From Prevotella sp. E2-28 (lineage in GTDB: Bacteria; Bacteroidota; Bacteroidia; Bacteroidales; Bacteroidaceae), in NCBI RefSeq assembly GCF_022024055.1, contig NZ_CP091788.1, positions 2,170,001 through 2,234,000 on the forward strand: a stretch of DNA of 64,000 nucleotides, written 5' to 3'. The notes below the pieces were generated by a model that worked only from the letters and a program-made list of their open reading frames with translations, did no database searches and was not told the DNA's origin. Made by a program: the position numbers and the translations under genes. Shown piece by piece: positions 58,959 to 64,000 of the stretch; positions within the stretch are counted from its first letter, which is position 1; every line of letters begins with the position of its first letter.

Positions 58959-60620
58959 ATGGAAACAGTACCAAGTTTTAATAAACTAATACAGGACAGC
59001 ATCATCGCCAACTGGGATGCTGATGCCCTGACTGACTATAAGGGACAGACATTACAGTTCCATGACGTAGCTCGTAAGATTGAAAAGGTGCACATCCTTT
59101 TCGAGAACTCAGGCGTACAGAAAGGTGACAAGATTGCCCTCTGCGGACGCAACAGCAGCCAGTGGGCTGTAGCATTCATCGCTACGCTAACCTATGGCGC
59201 CGTAGCTGTGCCCATCCTGCACGAGTTTATGCCAGAGCAGATTCACAATATCGTCAATCATTCGGATGCAAAACTGCTCTTTGCCGGCGATCATGTAGCA
59301 GGATGCATTGACGCTAACGCAATGCCTGGTTTGGAAGGCATCATCCGTAATACGGACTTCTCGCTCTTGGTGTCACGCTCTGAAAAGCTTACCTATGCCC
59401 GCGAGAACCTCAACGCACTTTACGGACAGAAATATCCAAAGTACTTCCGTCAGGAGCATATCAACTATTATATTGAGCAGAGCCCTGACGAACTGGCACT
59501 TATCAACTATACCAGTGGTACCACAGGTTTCTCTAAGGGTGTGATGATTCCTTATCGCGCTCTGTGGTCAAACTATGACTTTGCCTGCAACGTGCTGGGC
59601 TCTACCATCAAGAAGGGCGATAAGATTATCTCTATCCTGCCTATGGCTCACATGTACGGTATGGCCTTTGAGTTCATCTTCGAATTCCTGCACGGCTGTC
59701 ACGTTTACTACCTGAACCGCACGCCCTCGCCTGCCATCATTGCACAGGCCTTTGCCGAGGTAAAGCCACGCATCATCATTGCCGTGCCTCTGGTTATCGA
59801 GAAGATTATCCGTAAGAAGGTGTTCCCCAAGATTCAGAACAACCGTATGCGCCTGCTCCTGCAGATGCCAATCATTTCTACAAAGGTACGCGAAATGATT
59901 TGTCAGGAGGTACGCAAAGCCTTTGGCGATAATTTCTACGAAATCATTATCGGCGGTGCAGCCTTCAATCAGGAGGTAGAACAGTTCATGCATCGCATCA
60001 ACTTCCCCTACACCGTAGGATATGGTGCCACCGAGTGCGCCCCCATCATCTGTTATAGCGACTGGCATTCCTTCGTACCTGGCTCTTGCGGACATGCCGT
60101 TGTTCACATGGAGGTCAAGATTGACTCACCCGATCCCACAACCATTCCTGGTGAAATCCTTGCACGCGGTCTCAACGTGATGCTGGGCTATTATAAGAAC
60201 GAGGAGGCTACAGCTCAGACCATCGACAAGGACGGCTGGTATCACACTGGCGACCTTGGCACAATGGATGCTCACGGCAACGTCTTCATCAACGGACGTT
60301 CTAAGAACATGCTCTTAGGTCCTAACGGTCAGAATATCTATCCTGAGGAGATTGAGGACAAGCTCAACTCTATGGCTATGGTTGTTGAGAGTATCGTAGT
60401 ACAGCGCGAGAATAAACTCGTGGCACTCGTTCATCCTGATTTGGATGAAGCGAAGTCGATGAACTTCACGAAGGAAGACCTCGAAGGCATCATGGAGCAG
60501 AACCGCGAAACCTTGAATCAGCAGTTGCCTGCCTACGAGAAGATTGCCGAGGTGGAAATCCACGAAGAGGAGTTTGAAAAGACACCAAAGAAGAGCATCA
60601 AGCGCTATCTCTACAAATAA
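58959..60620 (+). CDS. long-chain acyl-CoA synthetase (AMP-forming), copy 2
   Basis: A 553-residue protein with the same motifs as copy 1 (LINYTSGTTGFSKGVMIPYR, YGATECAPIICY, GWYHTGDLG, PKKSIKRYLYK) and similar sequence throughout, starting 14 bases after it. It has a GC-richer third-position pattern. The two may prefer different fatty acids or act as a pair; both probably share one transcript. Confidence 0.9.
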   Translation: METVPSFNKLIQDSIIANWDADALTDYKGQTLQFHDVARKIEKVHILFENSGVQKGDKIALCGRNSSQWAVAFIATLTYGAVAVPILHEFMPEQIHNIVNHSDAKLLFAGDHVAGCIDANAMPGLEGIIRNTDFSLLVSRSEKLTYARENLNALYGQKYPKYFRQEHINYYIEQSPDELALINYTSGTTGFSKGVMIPYRALWSNYDFACNVLGSTIKKGDKIISILPMAHMYGMAFEFIFEFLHGCHVYYLNRTPSPAIIAQAFAEVKPRIIIAVPLVIEKIIRKKVFPKIQNNRMRLLLQMPIISTKVREMICQEVRKAFGDNFYEIIIGGAAFNQEVEQFMHRINFPYTVGYGATECAPIICYSDWHSFVPGSCGHAVVHMEVKIDSPDPTTIPGEILARGLNVMLGYYKNEEATAQTIDKDGWYHTGDLGTMDAHGNVFINGRSKNMLLGPNGQNIYPEEIEDKLNSMAMVVESIVVQRENKLVALVHPDLDEAKSMNFTKEDLEGIMEQNRETLNQQLPAYEKIAEVEIHEEEFEKTPKKSIKRYLYK

Positions 60621-60665
60621 GAAGACGGCTTTTCGCTGAAAAAATAAGACTGTTTGCTTAAAAAG

Positions 60666-60698
60666 TTTGGTCATTAAAGGAAAAAATGACTAACTTTG
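60666..60698 (+). promoter_or_regulatory. promoter TTTG-N21-TAACTTTG
   Basis: TTTG 60666-60669 and TAACTTTG 60691-60698, 47 bases before the ATG of the secreted protein gene. Confidence 0.7.
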
Positions 60699-60744
60699 CA
60701 GGCAAACAGTCTTTTTATTGACTATAACTAAAAAACAAAATGAC

Positions 60745-61146
60745 ATGAAGAAATTGGCTTTAGCAACCTTGATAACGATGGGCTCACTCCAAGCGCAGGC
60801 CTACGAATATCCGTATCTGGTATTCCAAAATACAGCAGGCTCTACAATCGTGATGGCCGTGGAATCGCTTACCATCACCATTTCCGATGGAAAGCTCATT
60901 GCTACTAATACCGATGGCACGCAGAACATCTTGCTCACCGACCTGAGCAAGATGTTCTTCACGCAGACTGCCGACCTCTCAGGAATCAGCAATGCCGAGA
61001 CAGAGAACGAGGCTGTAGAGGTATTCACCACAGGCGGATTATCATTGGGCAAGTTCCAGAATATCAATACGGCGAAGACCTCATTGAAACCAGGTCTCTA
61101 TATCATGAAAGGTAAGTCAAAGACCACTAAAATAGCAGTAAAATGA
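60745..61146 (+). CDS. small secreted protein
   Basis: A 133-residue protein (ATG 60745) with signal peptide MKKLALATLITMGSLQAQA. The mature part is beta-rich (VFQNTAGSTIVMAVESLTIT) and ends LKPGLYIMKGKSKTTKIAVK, like the short sheet that closes the T9SS-type or SusD-associated sorting domains, but I do not claim a sorting signal. Its stop overlaps the next ATG, and the partner protein starts with similar sequence logic, suggesting a secreted pair. Confidence 0.7.
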   Translation: MKKLALATLITMGSLQAQAYEYPYLVFQNTAGSTIVMAVESLTITISDGKLIATNTDGTQNILLTDLSKMFFTQTADLSGISNAETENEAVEVFTTGGLSLGKFQNINTAKTSLKPGLYIMKGKSKTTKIAVK

Positions 61147-63308
61147 AAAAGATATACAGTCTCCTCATTGGCCTTATGCTGACAATAGCAGCACAGGCTC
61201 AGACCCTGAATGTCGTAGCTGGTGGCGTCACCTATCAGTTTCCTGCTTCTCAGGCAGGCGAGATGAATTACAGCGGCGGCACTACCCTATCCGTGATGGG
61301 CAAGACATTCTCCGTCAGCGACATCAGCAAGATGTATATTGATGCCTCAGAGGTCGAAGCCAATAGCGTCAAGATCTCCTATAACGGCACGTCGGCCAAT
61401 GTCGCTATCGCAGGAAACGTTGCCCCTTACGTCACAGCCTCTGTCAGCGGTGCCCACGTCAGCATCAGTCAGACGAACACAGCCGACGTTGACGACGACG
61501 AGATTACCTACATCCTCAGCGGCACCACCACCAATGGTTCCTTCGCGCTCGACGGTTCCTATAAATGTACCATCCAGTTGGCTGGCCTCACGCTGACCAA
61601 CCCCAACGATGCTGCTATCACTATTAATAATAAGAAACGCATACAAATCAGTGCCAAGAAAGATACTGAGAACACGCTGACCGACGGTGCCAACGGCTCA
61701 CAAAAGAGTTGCATCTACAGCAAAGGACAACTGCAATTTCAAGGCAACGGCACCCTCAACGTCACAGGTAATACTGCCCACGCTATCAAGAGCGGCGACT
61801 ATATCTCAGTCAAAAATATGACGCTCAACATTCTCTCGGCTGTCAAGGACGGTATCTCATGCAACAAGTATTTCCAGATGAAAAGCGGTAACGTGACCAT
61901 TAACTCCGTAGGCGATGACGGCATACAGGCTGACCTTGAGTCTGATGACGCCACTACAGCTGAGACCGAGGGACATGAAGAAGAAAACTCGGGCAACCTC
62001 TACGTTGAAGGTGGCGCACTTACTATCACCGTTCCAACAACAGCAGCTGGCGGTAAATGTCTGAAGGCCGAAGGACTGGTACGTATTGATGGAGGAACGC
62101 ACTCTTTAACAGCTGGTGGCAAGGTGGATACAAGCGACAGTACTGATCCTTCATACACAACAGCCATCAAAGGCACTAATGTTACCCTCAATGACGGAAC
62201 CATTGAAATCAAAGTCACAGGTGCTGCCGGACGTGGCATCTCTGCCGATAATACCATCACTACCAACGGCGGTACGCTCACTATCACCAATAGCGCAGCC
62301 CCCACTACCATCAGTAGTGATGTAAAGGGAGCCAAGGGACTGAAAGCACTCAACATAGCCCTCAACGCCGGCGACATGACTATTAACATGAGTGGCAATG
62401 CCTCGAAGGCCATACGCTGCGGTGACGGCACACAGAGCACCAGTGGAAGTGGCCGGGGAGGCATGGGAGGAAGCACTAAATGGACCAACGTTACTGGTAC
62501 ATACAGCCAAGGTCTGACTGACGGCACAGGTCCAAAACTTACCATCAACCAGACGGGTGCCACTTATAGTTCTTCTTCAGCAAAAGCCATTAAATCTATC
62601 TGTGCCATAACTGTTTACGGTGGAGAGACAGAAGTATATACAAAGAACGATGGCTCCGAAGGAATGGAATCAAAAACCAGCATCGACATCCAGGGAGGCA
62701 AGCACTATTTCCAGTGTTACGACGACTGTATGAACTCCGCAGGGAAGATTATTTTTAATGGTGGCGTAACCGTTTGTTACTCTAACGGAAATGATGCCAT
62801 CGACTCAAACGCAGGTACCACGGGAGCCATCACCATTGGCAACGGCACTGCATTCGCATATAGCACGAAGGGAAGCCCTGAAGAGGGATTCGACTGTGAC
62901 AACAACTCTTATATCCAGATTACCGGTACTGGCATCGGCATCAGCGCAGGCGGCAGTCAAGGTGGCGGTGGTGGAGGTCCTGGCGGTCGGGGTGGTACCA
63001 GCAGTGGCAACACCATCTCGAATGCCATGCAAGGCTATGCCTTTGTAACCAGCACTGTTAGTTACACTGCCGGCAGATACTACACCCTTGCCGATGCCTC
63101 TGACAACAACCTTGTAACTTACAGTTTTGCAGCAGCATGCAGCAGTAACCTGTCATTGCTCACTGCCACAGGAATGGTAAAGAACTCATCCTACAACGTG
63201 AAATATAGCACAACAGCTCCCACAGACGCCACTACCTCATGGCACGGACTATATCTGGGCTCTTCGCACAAGGGTACAACGAGCGTTACAAGCTTCACTG
63301 CAAAATAA
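61143..63308 (+). CDS. secreted beta-helix protein, Cthe_2159-like carbohydrate-binding
   Basis: A 721-residue protein with signal peptide (MKKIYSLLIGLMLTIAAQAQ). After a short beta domain comes a long right-handed beta-helix with repeats such as CTIQLAGLTLTNPNDAAITI, SGDYISVKNMTLNILSAVKD and GNVTINSVGDDGIQADL, the pattern of the Cthe_2159 family of polysaccharide-binding proteins. Gly/Ser-rich loops interrupt it (residues about 435-450 and 600-620, with GGGGGPGGRGG). It probably binds plant or host glycans at the cell surface. ATGA overlap with the upstream gene. Confidence 0.8.
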   Translation: MKKIYSLLIGLMLTIAAQAQTLNVVAGGVTYQFPASQAGEMNYSGGTTLSVMGKTFSVSDISKMYIDASEVEANSVKISYNGTSANVAIAGNVAPYVTASVSGAHVSISQTNTADVDDDEITYILSGTTTNGSFALDGSYKCTIQLAGLTLTNPNDAAITINNKKRIQISAKKDTENTLTDGANGSQKSCIYSKGQLQFQGNGTLNVTGNTAHAIKSGDYISVKNMTLNILSAVKDGISCNKYFQMKSGNVTINSVGDDGIQADLESDDATTAETEGHEEENSGNLYVEGGALTITVPTTAAGGKCLKAEGLVRIDGGTHSLTAGGKVDTSDSTDPSYTTAIKGTNVTLNDGTIEIKVTGAAGRGISADNTITTNGGTLTITNSAAPTTISSDVKGAKGLKALNIALNAGDMTINMSGNASKAIRCGDGTQSTSGSGRGGMGGSTKWTNVTGTYSQGLTDGTGPKLTINQTGATYSSSSAKAIKSICAITVYGGETEVYTKNDGSEGMESKTSIDIQGGKHYFQCYDDCMNSAGKIIFNGGVTVCYSNGNDAIDSNAGTTGAITIGNGTAFAYSTKGSPEEGFDCDNNSYIQITGTGIGISAGGSQGGGGGGPGGRGGTSSGNTISNAMQGYAFVTSTVSYTAGRYYTLADASDNNLVTYSFAAACSSNLSLLTATGMVKNSSYNVKYSTTAPTDATTSWHGLYLGSSHKGTTSVTSFTAK

Positions 63309-63332
63309 AAATGAAAATTATTTCAAAAAAAC

Positions 63333-63363
63333 TTGCAGGAGTCAGAAAAAATGATTACCTTTG
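63333..63363 (+). promoter_or_regulatory. promoter of the tRNA-Ser/tRNA-Glu cluster
   Basis: TTG 63333-63335, 20 bases, TACCTTTG 63356-63363, about 50 bases before tRNA-Ser. Confidence 0.7.
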
Positions 63364-63414
63364 CACCCGCATTTGAGAGAAAATGCTTTTCGGAAACCTT
63401 AAAAGGGGAACCGA

Positions 63415-63501
63415 GGAAGTTTGGGTGAGTGGCTGAAACCAGCAGTTTGCTAAACTGCCGTACGGGTTCCCGTACCGGGGGTTCGAATCCCCCAGCTTCC
63501 G
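63415..63501 (+). tRNA. tRNA-Ser(GCT)
   Basis: Class II tRNA; acceptor GGAAGTT/AGCTTCC, anticodon arm GCAGT-TTGCTAA-ACTGC (anticodon GCT), variable arm TACGGG-ttc-CCGTA, T arm GGGGG-TTCGAAT-CCCCC. Confidence 0.93.
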
Positions 63502-63507
63502 CTCCAT

Positions 63508-63579
63508 GGTCGATTCATCTAATGGTTAGGATACAAGATTCTCAATCTTGGCATAGGGGTTCGATTCCCCTATCGACTA
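63508..63579 (+). tRNA. tRNA-Glu(CTC), copy 1
   Basis: Acceptor GGTCGAT/ATCGACT, anticodon arm CAAGA-TTCTCAA-TCTTG (anticodon CTC), T arm AGGGG-TTCGATT-CCCCT. Confidence 0.93.
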
Positions 63580-63611
63580 CCACAAAGGTATTTCATAGGT
63601 AAAAAGATTCT

Positions 63612-63683
63612 GGTCGATTCATCTAATGGTTAGGATACAAGATTCTCAATCTTGGCATAGGGGTTCGATTCCCCTATCGACTA
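63612..63683 (+). tRNA. tRNA-Glu(CTC), copy 2
   Basis: Identical to copy 1 over its full length; 32 bases downstream of it. Confidence 0.93.
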
Positions 63684-63867
63684 CAAAACAAGCAAGGAGA
63701 TAAATACCTATCAGGTGTTTATCTTCTTTTTCATGTTTCCACGCCATTCTCGTTAGCATCTTAGAAACTTTATATTTGCTGCCACACTGCCACAAATCTT
63801 CTGAAACGCCCTGTTCATGGGCAAAAAGTGGTGGCAGCAAGGTGGCAGCATGTGGCAGCAAAATGGT
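63684..63867. repeat. spacer with GTGGCAGCA repeats
   Basis: A gene-free stretch between tRNA-Glu and the partial minus-strand gene. It holds GTGGCAGCA three times (about 63830-63861) and inverted relatives (GCTGCCAC and TGCCAC near 63780-63792). Near 63812-63825, GCCC-tgttcat-GGGC could form a small hairpin. Confidence 0.55.
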
Positions 63868-64000
63868 TTATTTAGCCTTTTTTTGCTTCACAAAGTACTC
63901 AGAACCGAACCTTGTTTCGCGTTTTTGGAGGATGGATATATTGGAAAGCATGCGTCCAAAGGCCGAAACATTGGCTGGTTTTAGCATGCTGATACCTACT
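63868..64000 (-). CDS. partial gene, C-terminus only; possible DUF3874/VirE-type mobile element protein
   Basis: The last 43 residues of a minus-strand protein, stop at 63868-63870, continuing past the window edge. Visible sequence includes KPANVSAFGRMLSN and GSEYFVKQKKAK. This ending resembles that of VirE/DUF3874 proteins of Bacteroidetes mobile elements, a weak judgement on so few residues. Its position next to duplicated tRNA-Glu genes fits an integrated element. Confidence 0.4.
   Translation of the reverse strand, partial: VGISMLKPANVSAFGRMLSNISILQKRETRFGSEYFVKQKKAK

Overview
The window is a Bacteroidales chromosome segment, most likely from the Prevotellaceae. About 45.2 kb (positions 1 to ~45,245) is an integrated siphovirus-type prophage whose left end lies outside the window. 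The remaining ~18.7 kb is host chromosome. The assignment rests on promoters of the Bacteroidetes form (TTTG or TTG, then 18-21 bases, then TAnnTTTG) in front of host and phage genes, the lack of Shine-Dalgarno-like leaders, and host genes typical of the group (gldE-like gene beside ssb, two DUF4494 genes, nspC, lolE-type permease, two FadD15-type acyl-CoA synthetases).

Prophage layout. (1) 1-15,664, minus strand: tail and head genes in the order partial tail protein, Dit-like protein, a 2253-residue tape measure, tail assembly chaperones joined by a -1 frameshift, a Stealth-family sugar-phosphotransferase, major tail protein, connector proteins, major capsid, a small head protein, scaffold. 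Two tRNA genes (Met, and an Ala with a mismatched acceptor stem) open the operon. A plus-strand micro-membrane-protein gene with its own promoter (a moron) sits between the tape measure and the chaperones. (2) 15,969-16,018: interlocked divergent promoters. (3) 16,044-23,043, plus strand: large terminase, portal, a DUF4422 glycosyltransferase-like gene, a TerS-like gene, a gap with pseudoknot-forming inverted repeats, a small HTH-like protein and three further phage proteins. (4) 23,018-28,790, minus strand: replication and nucleotide genes (RuvC-like resolvase, SF3/P4-type helicase, MazG-like hydrolase, several unknowns, DUF4494). (5) 28,791-29,649: non-coding control region with repeated operator-like words and a G-rich tract. 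(6) 29,650-43,797, plus strand: about 25 small early/accessory genes, including an M20/M42-like metallopeptidase, a cytosine-methyltransferase-like protein and a second tyrosine recombinase. (7) 43,805-45,046, minus strand: integrase, next to the 3' end of tRNA-Gly(CCC), the probable attachment site.

The most striking structure is in block 6. Nearly every gene is separated from the next by the same intergenic unit: the stop codon runs into AGTCTC, then a short hairpin whose two arms differ in sequence from copy to copy but remain complementary, then TTAACCAATTAAAA or a close variant, then the next ATG. I count 20 copies between 31.4 and 43.8 kb and one diverged copy on the minus strand after the tape measure gene. 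Preserved pairing with changing sequence points to a selected RNA structure. Block 6 also holds an origin-like gap (40,361-40,790) with six CCGTATATGG sites and an AT-rich tract, and nine AGTACGA words within 615 bases.

Host part: tRNA-Gly and tRNA-Thr, ilvC, a GH25 lysozyme - gldE - ssb cluster, four tRNA genes, nspC, a PLP-homeostasis protein, a DUF4494 protein, a membrane pseudokinase, an aminotransferase, a LolC/E-type permease, tandem acyl-CoA synthetases, a secreted pair including a Cthe_2159-type beta-helix protein, tRNA-Ser and two tRNA-Glu genes, and at the right edge the C-terminus of a gene that may belong to another mobile element.
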